Source of the DNA: Bacteroidota bacterium
GTDB lineage: Bacteria > Spirochaetota > Spirochaetia > JABMQR01
Assembly (NCBI GenBank): GCA_013202335.1
Contig: JABMQR010000091.1
Coordinates: forward strand, 1-22,147
Reading direction: 5' to 3'
DNA length: 22,147 nucleotides
Numbering within the stretch: position 1 is the stretch's first letter; each line of letters starts with the position of its first letter. The notes under the pieces are model-generated. The model was given only the letters and a program-made list of their open reading frames with translations. It was not told where the DNA came from and made no database searches. The translations under genes were made by a program, and so were the position numbers. Positions 7,804-15,835 of the stretch are shown in pieces.

Positions 7804-8019
7804 AGTATACCCGTTGACAAGTATAATATATCACTGTTCAATGGACTAATTGATGCAGCAGTTTTAGAGGAAAATATAATGTTTGATGCCTTTAATAAGC
7901 AGCAACGGGATTTGTATGAGCAGGAAGTAACAGAGAAATACGATCCGACCCTTGTTGCCCAATCGAAAAAAATTCAAGCGGAATACAAGCATGGATATAG
8001 TAATCTTCTGCATATGTAA
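7804..8019 (+). pseudogene. Remnant of TipAS-type MerR-family regulator
   Basis: The frame open from 7804 (after a TAG at 7801) includes LIDAAVLEENIMFDAFNK, QQRDLYEQEVTEKYDPTLVA and QSKKIQAEY. This matches the start of the TipAS ligand-binding domain of MerR-family TipAL regulators, whose pattern is roughly LEE..MF.GF....YE.E..ekyg.t....S.k. The DNA-binding N-terminus is missing. After about residue AEY the frame reads into sequence antisense to the DUF1499 gene and stops at 8017-8019. An ATG at 7879 with GAGGAAAA upstream could still express a 46-aa fragment, but it lacks most of the domain. It is best read as a decayed gene truncated at both ends. Confidence 0.6.
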
Positions 8020-8296
8020 TAAAGCTATTTACCTCGTACTCAACAACCCTGGTCATCAGCTGAACAGCCTCTTCTCGAGTCATTTCCGCATAGGCAATTG
8101 GATCAATATAATGATCGGTACCTTCGGTCATAGAGGAGACACAATTCGGTGAATCCGGACAGGGGAAAAACGTACCATCCTGTAACCCTGTCTGATTTTT
8201 TACCATACTGGCACATCCTCCCAATACGAGAATAAGAATAACAGTAATTATCAATACAAACGTTTTTTTCGTTTTTTTCGTTTTCATTATCATCAT
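7892..8296 (-). pseudogene. Truncated DUF1499-family lipoprotein
   Basis: The N-terminus is a lipoprotein signal: a lysine-rich start, a hydrophobic stretch and lipobox LGGC with Cys28. Then comes the DUF1499 signature GTFFPCPDSPNCVSS and a helix reading EAVQLMTRVVE. The family normally continues as YlHAefrS...F.DDvEF. Here the match ends at DYYIHA (near 7990), and the remaining 30 or so residues are the antisense of the TipAS remnant. The C-terminal third of the domain is therefore lost. The protein may still be made and anchored, but is probably non-functional. DUF1499 function is unknown. A deletion joining two convergent genes explains both fragments. Confidence 0.65.
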
Positions 8297-8374
8297 GATA
8301 TTAACAAACTCTATGAGAGTACATTCTATTTATTAGGGCTAAACATTTCTTCAGTTTTTCCGTATGGTGTAGCA

Positions 8375-10183
8375 ATGAAATTTGTATTTGTGTGTGTTCA
8401 TATTCAGCGGTCATCCCGAGCCATTCCTCTGGGGGCAGCATCAGTTGCGGCAAATGTTAAAAAGCATTTTCCTACAGAGATCGATATCGAAATTGTGGAT
8501 TGCTACCTCAACGACTCTCTGGAAATCCATATAGAAAAAATAGCAGAGCATAATCCTGATTCTCTGGGGTTGTCAATTTATTTGTGGAACAGAAAGACTT
8601 CTTTGGAAATAGCTTCCAGCATTAAGAGCTCCTTTCCTGCCTGTAACATAATGGTTGGCGGTTCCGAACCCAGCGCCCGCCCTGATTTCTACAAAGAAAA
8701 TCCGGATATTGATTTTGTATTTGAGGGTGAATCTGAAGACCTTATTATACCTGTTATCCGGCAGCTGCTAAATAAAAGTGCAGCCTCCCCACCCCCACCC
8801 CCACCCACACTCACACAAATACTGGGACACGGCAGTCCAGATCTTGAAAAACTCCCCTCTCCTTATCTTGACGGGACCCTGCCTTTAGATAACTATACCG
8901 GCGTGCTCTGGTAACTCTCACGGGGCTGCCCCTTTAAATGTTACTTCTGTTTTGAATCCAGGGGACAGAGCAGCATCCGCAGATTTTCAGAATCGAGAAT
9001 TCTTGCTGAACTGAAACTGTTCAGGAAGGCAGGTATTTCAGAAATTTTCATACTGGATCCAACCTTCAACTACCATAAAGAGCAGGCAAAAAAACTGCTC
9101 AGACTTCTTGCAGAAAAGGCTCCGGATATCCACTACTCAATGGAAATACGGGCTGAATTTTTAGATGAGGAGTTAAGTGATCTGTTCGCTGATATTTTCT
9201 GCACCCTCCAAATAGGGCTGCAGAGCATTCATCCAAACGTGCTTAAAAATATCAATAGAACCTATAATCAGGAAGTGTTTACCGAAAAGGTTTTTCTTCT
9301 TCATGAGGCAAATGTAGCCTATGGATTTGATTTAATCTACGGATTACCGGAAGACACACTGTCAGGATTTCTCGAAAGTCTGGACTACTCTTTCAGCCTG
9401 GCACCTAACCATCTGGATATTTTTCCATTGGCTATTCTTCCAGGGACGGAGCTCTTTCATCGGGCAGATTCCTATAATATTAACTACTCCTCGGTTAACT
9501 CCTGGATTGTCACCTCAACCCCTGGTTTTTCAGAGGCTGATATGGCACAAGCACAAAAAATCGCTTCGGCAGTTGATCTTTTTTACAACCAGGGAAAAGC
9601 TGTCTCCTGGTTTGATATAATTCTCCCTACAGTAAAGCTGCAGCCTTCGGAGTTTTTTACTTTAGCTGCTGAATACTTACCGGAAAATCCAGCTGATACT
9701 GACTCCTATGCATTCCAGGTTGAGGTAATCACGAAGATCTTCAAGCAACTGAACGTTTCGGCACTTACTGATCTGGCAATTGATATGGTGAAATATTTCT
9801 GGGTAACGAACAACCTTTCTTATGACAATACCGTTAACACCCAAAAATTCAAACTTACAAATGAGCTGCTGCTAAATGATTCAACTGCTGTTGCAGAGTT
9901 CACCTACAACCCATTGGAAATTATTAATTTGTGTGAGCAGGGAATTAATCAATTAGTTGATATTATGGATTTGTGTGAAGCTGAAAAATCCTATCTTGTG
10001 TTTTACTTAGAAGAATCCGAATTTGCGATATATTTTGCCTCATTTGAGGAGTACGAATTCCTGCAGGCTGCTTTGAGCGGGGATTCAGAAAAGACTTCTG
10101 GTTTTATTAAGAATCCTGCTAATCAGGAGTCACTGGGAAATATGCTAGAGGCTGATATTTTGAAGCCTGTGAATATCATCTGA
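8375..10183 (+). pseudogene. B12-binding radical SAM protein interrupted by in-frame TAA
   Basis: One reading frame of 603 codons is broken only by TAA at 8912-8914. Residues 1-140 form a cobalamin-binding-type N-terminal domain (MKFVFVCVHIQ...IPLGAASVAANVK; IMVGGSEPSARPDF; FEGESED). A proline-rich linker follows, then GVLW-stop-LSRGCPFKCYFCFESRG. The cysteines at 8927, 8939 and 8948 form the CxxxCxxC 4Fe-4S/SAM motif. The core continues (IFILDPTFNYHKEQ; LQIGLQSIHPNVLKNINR; GFDLIYGLPEDT) to a C-terminal DUF4080-like region. Relatives have Glu in place of the stop (WE.sRGC), so GAA to TAA is the simplest change. Translation would give a 179-aa B12 domain alone. An internal ATG at 9140 lies after the cluster and would give an inactive C-terminal piece. 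It may form an operon with the flavoprotein 38 bp downstream. The substrate is unknown. Confidence 0.85.
8787..8806. repeat. CCCCCA hexamer tract; G-quadruplex motif on the minus strand
   Basis: The tract is four C-runs of 4, 5, 5 and 3 separated by single A residues. The minus (template) strand therefore carries GGG-T-GGGGG-T-GGGGG-T-GGGG, a canonical G-quadruplex pattern with single-base loops. It encodes a Pro6 linker between the B12 and radical SAM domains. Gain or loss of whole hexamers would keep frame; slippage within a C-run would not. Confidence 0.8.
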
Positions 10184-10221
10184 TACTATCGAATTATGAA
10201 CAATATTCCCGGAGGAAAATA

Positions 10222-10785
10222 ATGAAAACACTGGTATTTTTCGGATCAGCCCGTAAGCATGGTGAAACCAAAGCAATGCTTGATATCCTTCTGGAATCCA
10301 TGAGTGATAAAGCTGGAGATGTGGAAATTATTGACTGCTATAATACTGATGTAAAACCCTGTATTGACTGCCGTTACTGCTGGGAACACAGAGGTTGTTC
10401 GATCAAGGACACTATGCAGGATATCTACCAGAAAATAGATGCGGCTGACAACATCATTATCGCCTCACCAGTCTACTATCACTCAGTTCCGGGAAAAGTG
10501 AAGATGCTCATAGATCGCCTGCAGATCTACTGGGCCGGTATACCCCGGGGGGATAAGCCAAAAACCAACTGTAAAAAGGGAGTTGGACTTCTCACCGGCG
10601 GAGCTCCCTCTTTCCCCAACCAATTTTTAGGTTCGGAATTAGTCCTTGAAGGTGTTTTCACCGCATTGTCGGCAGACAATCTCGGAATTGTCACATTTTC
10701 GAATACTGATAAGATGAAAGTTAGTGAGAGTGAAGAGATAAGAATTTTAATTAAAGAACTGGCTATAATGTTTCCCGACATGTAA
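10222..10785 (+). CDS. Iron-sulfur flavoprotein of the NADPH-dependent FMN reductase/Isf type
   Basis: A 187-aa flavodoxin-fold protein. The N-terminus MKTLVFFGSARKHGETKAML is the FMN-phosphate loop of the family. C47-x2-C50-x2-C53-x5-C59 matches the compact cysteine motif of Isf-type iron-sulfur flavoproteins, so a 4Fe-4S cluster is expected next to FMN. ASPVYYHSVPGKVKMLIDR is the usual flavin-contact segment. GGAGG lies 6 bp before the ATG. It is soluble and cytoplasmic and probably passes electrons between reduced ferredoxin-like donors and an acceptor. It follows the B12 radical SAM gene by 38 bp, so it may once have served as its electron donor; this is inference. It is intact although its neighbour is broken. 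Confidence 0.88.
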   Translation: MKTLVFFGSARKHGETKAMLDILLESMSDKAGDVEIIDCYNTDVKPCIDCRYCWEHRGCSIKDTMQDIYQKIDAADNIIIASPVYYHSVPGKVKMLIDRLQIYWAGIPRGDKPKTNCKKGVGLLTGGAPSFPNQFLGSELVLEGVFTALSADNLGIVTFSNTDKMKVSESEEIRILIKELAIMFPDM

Positions 10786-10810
10786 AAAGTCACCGAAAAG
10801 AGACCTTCTT

Positions 10811-12757
10811 CTAATCCTTCAAAGCACTCCATATACTCGCATTTGTCCAACCGAATGCATTAATCTGGTTATAGGTACCCTTCCCGCCGCTGCCATAATC
10901 CCAATTTGTTTGCTGTATAACTTCAGGAACAAATCCAGTAAGCTTTATGCCAACATCATGCCCATCATATTGAATAAGCCTCTCAACAATTGAATTATAG
11001 ATAAATTTACTTGCGTTTTGGTAGAATTCGTCTTCTGTGGAATTTCCCAGAAAATCCAGAGAATTACTTAAATCGAATAAATAACAGTCAATATGATTAT
11101 TCTCAATGGAAACACTCCCCCATCCTGAGGTTTTGAAATTCAGTGTATGCAGAAGCGTGTTCCTGGAAAAAGGAACATCCCAAACATAAAACCAACTCAA
11201 TACGTAATCAGCCGCCTTCTTAGCCGCCTCAAGCCAAAACTCGTTCCTTGTTGCTTTAAACAATGCAACCATCGAAGAGAGAGCAATTATCCCTGATTCT
11301 TTATCCTCACAGGAGGAATCTAAAGATAAAGATGCGTATCGAGCAGGATTAATTATCTTATCGACTACATACATCCCGGCGGTAACTGCTTTCTCCTCAT
11401 CAATAATGAGTAATACGGGAATAGCTACAGCTGTTGAGCTGCCGTGCTCGTCAAGAACAACTCCGCTGGAATCAAAGCTGTGGGGAAGATGCCCATCAGA
11501 ATACTGCAGTGAGGCTATATACTTAGCAATCTTTGAAAAACCCGTTTGCCATTTTTTAGGCGTCGGAAAAACAAAATTACTGGCATTATGCAGCACCAAA
11601 GCCCCCTCGCACTGCCTTCGAAGAAAAAACTGTTCTTCCGAATCCCATTTTCCGGATTCACTGTCGTATCCTTCATAGAGACAGGAGTTTTTAAATCCAA
11701 ACTCAACCATTGAATTTATAACTGAATACCCCATCTCCACAAACTTTTGCAGGTTATTGGATAACCCATATTCAATACTAAACAATGCATTTAGTAATCC
11801 ACGGCCAATAAAACCAATTTCCATATGATACAATGACAGGGATTCAGCAAATGTCTGCATCTCTTTCCCTGCAAAACCAGAAATATTTCCTGAAGTAAAA
11901 AAGCTTGTTTCCAGATAGTTAGAGAGATGCGTACGAATTTCTGAAGCTTTTAGCTGGAGAGGTGGTACAGTAGGTGCAATCTCGGTATAAGCAAACCGGG
12001 TAAACTGTGATATTAAGGACTGAAAATTCATAGGTTTTTCATGAAAAAGTGTTAAGTTGATATTCAGTGATTCATCTTGTGCTAACTCTTTAAAAGTATA
12101 TTCAGGAATTAGTTCCCCTGAATTCTGAAAATGCATCTTTTTTACATAAGGCCCCGGTGTTTCTGCATAAGGTGCACGGTAATAAATCGTTGTTTTATCG
12201 GTAGATTCCTGTTCAAAACCAAAGCTCCCTATAGGGACACAAACATCTTCTCCTTCTGAAAGGTTTCGCAAAGGATCTCTTGCAAAAACCCCACCCACAT
12301 TCGGTAGTTGCATATTCAACATAATAAAAGATGCATCATATCCTGAATAGGCAATGCCGGGAATAGGCAATCGATCTTCTCGAAAGGACCAGGAATTAGC
12401 AGTCTTATTGCACGGCGCACCGAACAGCGTTCCGGGATTACCTCTGTACCATAAACCCGGCACGAGAATATCCCCTGTTTTGCCCCGGACCTCTACATCT
12501 ACTCGTATAGCCAATGGCACCCTTACAGCTCCTAATTCAGCTCCTTTAACCTGAAAATGGATACTATCTCTGTCACTATTTTCCTGTATAGTACATTTCA
12601 CCAGAACGCCAAGTTCCGCTAGTAGAGCCTCTTCATTCACTTGTAAACCACCTGGCTTAGAAATCTGGGGAGGGAATTCCAGAAAGAACCTGGCAACTCC
12701 CCATTTTTTTTGTTCCTGATGAATCAGCACAGATTGTTTATAGTCCACTCGTTTCAA
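10811..12757 (-). CDS. Unrecognised 648-aa protein, likely beta-sandwich plus six-hairpin toroid
   Basis: I do not recognise the family. The first 260 or so residues are beta-rich (VNEEALLAELGVLVKCTIQE; VPLAIRVDVEVRGKTGDILVPGLWYRG). The remainder is helical with repeated aromatic/acidic motifs (YEGYDSESGKWDSEEQFFLRRQ; LPHSFDSSGVVLDEHGSSTA; WGSVSIENNHIDCYLFDLSN; INAFGWTNASIW). This layout resembles carbohydrate-active enzymes with an N-terminal beta domain and an (alpha/alpha)6 toroid. There is no signal peptide, so cytoplasmic action is expected. The TTG start has AAGAGG just upstream (only 3 bp spacing) and overlaps the 3' end of the GH-A gene by 20 bp; a GTG three codons on is an alternative. 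As last gene of the binding-protein/permease/GH-A operon it probably helps break down the same imported glycan. No catalytic residues are assigned. Confidence 0.75.
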   Translation of the reverse strand: MKRVDYKQSVLIHQEQKKWGVARFFLEFPPQISKPGGLQVNEEALLAELGVLVKCTIQENSDRDSIHFQVKGAELGAVRVPLAIRVDVEVRGKTGDILVPGLWYRGNPGTLFGAPCNKTANSWSFREDRLPIPGIAYSGYDASFIMLNMQLPNVGGVFARDPLRNLSEGEDVCVPIGSFGFEQESTDKTTIYYRAPYAETPGPYVKKMHFQNSGELIPEYTFKELAQDESLNINLTLFHEKPMNFQSLISQFTRFAYTEIAPTVPPLQLKASEIRTHLSNYLETSFFTSGNISGFAGKEMQTFAESLSLYHMEIGFIGRGLLNALFSIEYGLSNNLQKFVEMGYSVINSMVEFGFKNSCLYEGYDSESGKWDSEEQFFLRRQCEGALVLHNASNFVFPTPKKWQTGFSKIAKYIASLQYSDGHLPHSFDSSGVVLDEHGSSTAVAIPVLLIIDEEKAVTAGMYVVDKIINPARYASLSLDSSCEDKESGIIALSSMVALFKATRNEFWLEAAKKAADYVLSWFYVWDVPFSRNTLLHTLNFKTSGWGSVSIENNHIDCYLFDLSNSLDFLGNSTEDEFYQNASKFIYNSIVERLIQYDGHDVGIKLTGFVPEVIQQTNWDYGSGGKGTYNQINAFGWTNASIWSALKD

Positions 12758-13946
12758 TGACCTCTTTGTAAGTTTTTACAGCAGAATAGGCTTTACGTTC
12801 GCTATCCCATAATCCCAAATTAATAAGAAAATTCTCTGACGGACCCGCTTCAATTCGATAATTCCAGTCAATCATGTCGAGCAGGGGAAACCAGGTATAG
12901 CCAACAATTTCAACACCTTTTTCTCTCAATTCCCCTAAAGCCGCAACAGAGGTGCTTAACCAATCGGTTTTCAGGCTTGATTCTCCATACACACTTGTTT
13001 CAGTGATCATGATCGGCACTCTATAGATATCCCAATATTTTTCTATGAGTTGTTTCAGTGCTTCTTTACCTGATGGTGTTGGCTTCCGAGTCCATTCGGA
13101 ATTATTGCTGTCGGGCTGAGCTTTTACAAATTCAGATATAGACCATTGTGGATAAAAATTAAGTCCCATTATATCGATCTCAACAGGATTATCAGAAAAA
13201 TACTGCATATCCATTACATCCCAACCCTTATCCAAAAGCCAGGAGTAGAGCCTATGCTGAGAAGTGATTTTTCCGGTGATCATATCCCAGTAAATCCGCT
13301 GTTTAGTAGAAAAGTGAGCCGTTTCAGCCTGCAAATCAGGCTCATCTGTCCATCCATCAGAGGCTACCTCAACATGAACACTGACTTTATGGTAATCCCG
13401 TAACAAGTGCGATGTTTTGGTGACCCCCTTCCCGATTTGCTTCATAATTGATAAAAAGATTTCATCACTCGTGCCATAAGGCGGCCATTCGCCACGCAGG
13501 CCACAAAACTCACAGGCGGTATACGGCTCATTATTAGGCGTGAAATACGTTACTCTATCCCCTATAGAAGATAAAACCGCTTCAGTAAACTCTGTAACTC
13601 TATCTGGATAATCGGGATGTAGGAAAGAATTATCCAACCAATCCGGTGTTCCATAGTGAACTAAATCAATTATCGGTTCAATATTTTTTTCCAGAAGAGC
13701 ATCAACAACCCGCTTAGACCAGTCCAAATCAAATACACCGGGCTTCGGGTTGGCTTTATACCAGGGAATTCCCCACCGAAGTGAATTTATAGGAATTGAC
13801 GCTACCATCTCAACATCAGACTTCCAATTATCATAATGATTCGTAAGTTCATATTCATCCAACCGTTTTCCGGTTACAGGGTGTGGATGATTAATAAAAG
13901 TATTTTCTATTCCCCCTGCCCAAAGAAAATTTTGTTTTTCACGCAT
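12738..13946 (-). CDS. Divergent GH1-like (clan GH-A) glycoside hydrolase
   Basis: A 402-aa (beta/alpha)8 glycosidase, shorter than the usual 450 or so of GH1. The N-terminus FLWAGGIENTF and the segment INSLRWGIPWYKANPKPG match GH1 strands 1-2. The acid/base is predicted as Glu140 in FTPNNEPYTACEFCGLRGEW, resembling the TPVNEP variant of some GH1-like proteins rather than TFNEP. The nucleophile is predicted as Glu316 in IMITETSVYGE (usual ITENG). Both sites fit a retaining clan GH-A enzyme. There is no signal peptide. AAGGGG lies upstream of the ATG and the stop of the upstream permease is 3 bp away, so it is in the same transcript. It likely cleaves the oligosaccharide imported by this operon; glycone specificity is unknown. 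Confidence 0.85.
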   Translation of the reverse strand: MREKQNFLWAGGIENTFINHPHPVTGKRLDEYELTNHYDNWKSDVEMVASIPINSLRWGIPWYKANPKPGVFDLDWSKRVVDALLEKNIEPIIDLVHYGTPDWLDNSFLHPDYPDRVTEFTEAVLSSIGDRVTYFTPNNEPYTACEFCGLRGEWPPYGTSDEIFLSIMKQIGKGVTKTSHLLRDYHKVSVHVEVASDGWTDEPDLQAETAHFSTKQRIYWDMITGKITSQHRLYSWLLDKGWDVMDMQYFSDNPVEIDIMGLNFYPQWSISEFVKAQPDSNNSEWTRKPTPSGKEALKQLIEKYWDIYRVPIMITETSVYGESSLKTDWLSTSVAALGELREKGVEIVGYTWFPLLDMIDWNYRIEAGPSENFLINLGLWDSERKAYSAVKTYKEVIETSGL

Positions 13947-13949
13947 CTG

Positions 13950-14780
13950 TTACCCCTTCAAACCGCTGATTGCCACACCTTTGATGAAGGTTTTCTGGGC
14001 AAATAGATAAAATATTAATATTGGGAGGATGGACAGGATTGCCCCGGCCATGATAGGTCCATGTGCCATCACATGTTCACCGGTAAATAACGCCAAACCT
14101 ACCGGCAACGTCCTCCTCTCTATAGAATTTATAATAATTAAAGGCCATAAAAAATCATTCCAATTGTACATAAAATGGAAGACCCCCAATGTTGTAAGGG
14201 CTGTTGTAGTAATCGGCAGAGCTATTTTTACATATATCTTAAATTCATTTAATCCCTCTATTCTGCCGGCATCTAGAAGATCTTCCGGAACTGAGAGAAA
14301 AAATTGCCGCATAAGATATATGCCGAATGCATTAGTAATTCTGGGAAGAATTAAACCCCAATAGGTATCAAGACCATGCAGTTTATGCATCATCAAATAG
14401 AGCGGAATCATAATTATCTGAAACGGTACCATTAAGGTTGCAAGCACCACATAAAAAACAATATTCGAGCCGCGAAATCGCAGTTTTGCAAAAGCGTACC
14501 CAGCCATACTGTCAAAAAAGAGAGAAAACAAAGTTACCCCAACAGAGAAAATTATCGAATTCTTCAAAAAAGTAAAAAAGGGTATCGCTTGAAACACTAA
14601 CTTATACTGTTCCATAGTGATCTTTTTGGGCAGTAGTCTAGCTGGCTCTCCAAGAATCAGAGACTCAGGTTTTAACGAAGTAAACAGGATCCACAACATG
14701 GGAAATATGATTAAAAAGGCAGTTATTGCCAATAGAATGGTTAAGACCCCGGTTATTAGACGGTTCGGTTTCCCGGTCAT
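13950..14780 (-). CDS. CUT1 ABC transporter permease, MalG type
   Basis: A 276-aa inner-membrane permease with its first helix at ITGVLTILLAITAFLIIFPML and about six segments in all. The EAA-like loop is at about 168-189 (LLDAGRIEGLNEFKIYVKIA), slightly degenerate because Glu-Ala-Ala reads Asp-Ala-Gly. The C-terminus AQKTFIKGVAISGLKG is typical of MalG partners. Its ATG overlaps the stop of the MalF-type gene by 4 bp (ATGA). The glycosidase gene follows after 3 bp. It would import, with its partner, the sugar bound by the protein encoded at 15836-17104. The ATPase is not encoded here. Confidence 0.92.
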   Translation of the reverse strand: MTGKPNRLITGVLTILLAITAFLIIFPMLWILFTSLKPESLILGEPARLLPKKITMEQYKLVFQAIPFFTFLKNSIIFSVGVTLFSLFFDSMAGYAFAKLRFRGSNIVFYVVLATLMVPFQIIMIPLYLMMHKLHGLDTYWGLILPRITNAFGIYLMRQFFLSVPEDLLDAGRIEGLNEFKIYVKIALPITTTALTTLGVFHFMYNWNDFLWPLIIINSIERRTLPVGLALFTGEHVMAHGPIMAGAILSILPILIFYLFAQKTFIKGVAISGLKG

Positions 14781-15664
14781 ACATCCACCTCGTGTTTCAT
14801 GAATTTTTTGAGCTGAAAAACCGTTACCGAGAGGATAATCATAAAAAGGATGAATGAAAGAGAGGAGGCATATCCGATTTTAAAAAGATTAAACCCTTGA
14901 TAATATATGTAATAGACAAGCACTTCTGTTTTGAATAATGGGCCGCCTTTTGTCAGCACGTAGATCTGATCAAATACCTGAAATGAGCTTATAATATTCG
15001 TAATAATCACAAATGATAAACTGGGAAGCAGCAGCGGTAATGTTATATGGAAAAAGGTGTAAACAGTTCCGGCCCCATCAATAGAGGCTGCTTCATAATA
15101 AGTATCAGAAATGCCTTTCAAACCAGCAAGCAATATTACCATATTGAATCCAGCAGCTTTCCAGAGACTTATTCCAATAATCGTAGGCATTGCCAGTTTT
15201 ATATTCTGCAGCAGTGGTACTGACTGGATACTCAACTTATTCAGCACACCAAACAGTATTCCTATGTTCGGGTCAAGAATATATCTCCATCCGATTGCAA
15301 CAATCGCCATAGAGGTTATTGCCGGGAGAAAAAAGATCGCTTGAAAAAATTTTGTTGCTTTCTGACTCTTCCTATCCAACAAAACTGCTAAAATCAGTGC
15401 TGTTAATGAGAGTAACGGGACATATACTAAGGTAAAATAAAACGTATTCCCCAGAGCTCCCCAAAAGCGCTGCTCTTGAAACATTTTTTGATAATTTTCA
15501 AATTGAATAAACTTACTGGTACCTTTCAATAAATTAAAATCAAACAAACTCAAGTAAGCAGAATTTATAATAGGGAATAGTATGAATACTGACAAAACTA
15601 TAAGACTGGGAGCAACCATAATCATACCACTTCGCTGCTTCCTCTTTTCCAAACTAAATTTCAT
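14777..15664 (-). CDS. CUT1 ABC transporter permease, MalF type
   Basis: A 295-aa permease. A short basic N-terminus (MKFSLEKRKQRSG) leads into the first membrane helix (IMVAPSLIVLSVFILFPIIN). The EAA loop starts at Glu191 (EAASIDGAGTVYTFFHITLP). FDQIYVLTKGGPLFKTEVLV is the conserved periplasmic/late-helix segment of MalF-type subunits. AGAGGA sits a few bases before the ATG. It lies 171 bp after the binding-protein gene, a gap holding a perfect stem-loop, and overlaps the MalG-type gene by 4 bp. Confidence 0.92.
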   Translation of the reverse strand: MKFSLEKRKQRSGMIMVAPSLIVLSVFILFPIINSAYLSLFDFNLLKGTSKFIQFENYQKMFQEQRFWGALGNTFYFTLVYVPLLSLTALILAVLLDRKSQKATKFFQAIFFLPAITSMAIVAIGWRYILDPNIGILFGVLNKLSIQSVPLLQNIKLAMPTIIGISLWKAAGFNMVILLAGLKGISDTYYEAASIDGAGTVYTFFHITLPLLLPSLSFVIITNIISSFQVFDQIYVLTKGGPLFKTEVLVYYIYYQGFNLFKIGYASSLSFILFMIILSVTVFQLKKFMKHEVDV

Positions 15665-15761
15665 AGTCCTCTTAACCTCCCCTACACCATTACTGCATGA
15701 GCAAACAGTATTATACCTTTCTCATTCTATCCTGAATATTATATTTATGTGAGCAATTGAT

Positions 15762-15800
15762 AAAAATAATCCGGCGTCTAAAATTGTCTCTAGACGCCGG
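15762..15800 (-). terminator. Perfect stem-loop after binding-protein gene, attenuator on minus strand
   Basis: Ten-base arms CCGGCGTCTA (15771-15780) and TAGACGCCGG (15791-15800) pair perfectly around a 10-nt loop. On the minus strand the hairpin is followed by ATTATTTTTA (U-run at 15762-15766). Because the operon evidently continues into the permeases, it probably acts as a partial terminator or 3' stabiliser, as does the stem-loop at 2977-3037. Confidence 0.75.
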
Positions 15801-15835
15801 AAATCATCTTAAACTACAAATTACTGTCGGGAATG

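Noticed and set aside
7814..7827. TTGACA and TATAAT as a promoter
   Set aside because: They are only 2 bp apart and lie within the TipAS remnant frame; the boxes cannot work together.
7952..8152. 66-codon plus-strand frame
   Set aside because: It is antisense to the clear DUF1499 lipoprotein signature and has no family resemblance.
8912..8914. Recoded stop (selenocysteine or pyrrolysine)
   Set aside because: The codon is TAA, and the family residue at this place is Glu; a point mutation or sequencing error is simpler.
8375..10183. Sulfatase-maturating enzyme (anSME) for the upstream sulfatase
   Set aside because: The N-terminus is a B12-binding domain and the C-terminus lacks the SPASM-type cysteine clusters expected of anSME.
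10786..10810. Bidirectional terminator between the flavoprotein and the 648-aa protein genes
   Set aside because: No stem of more than three base pairs could be drawn in the 25-bp gap.
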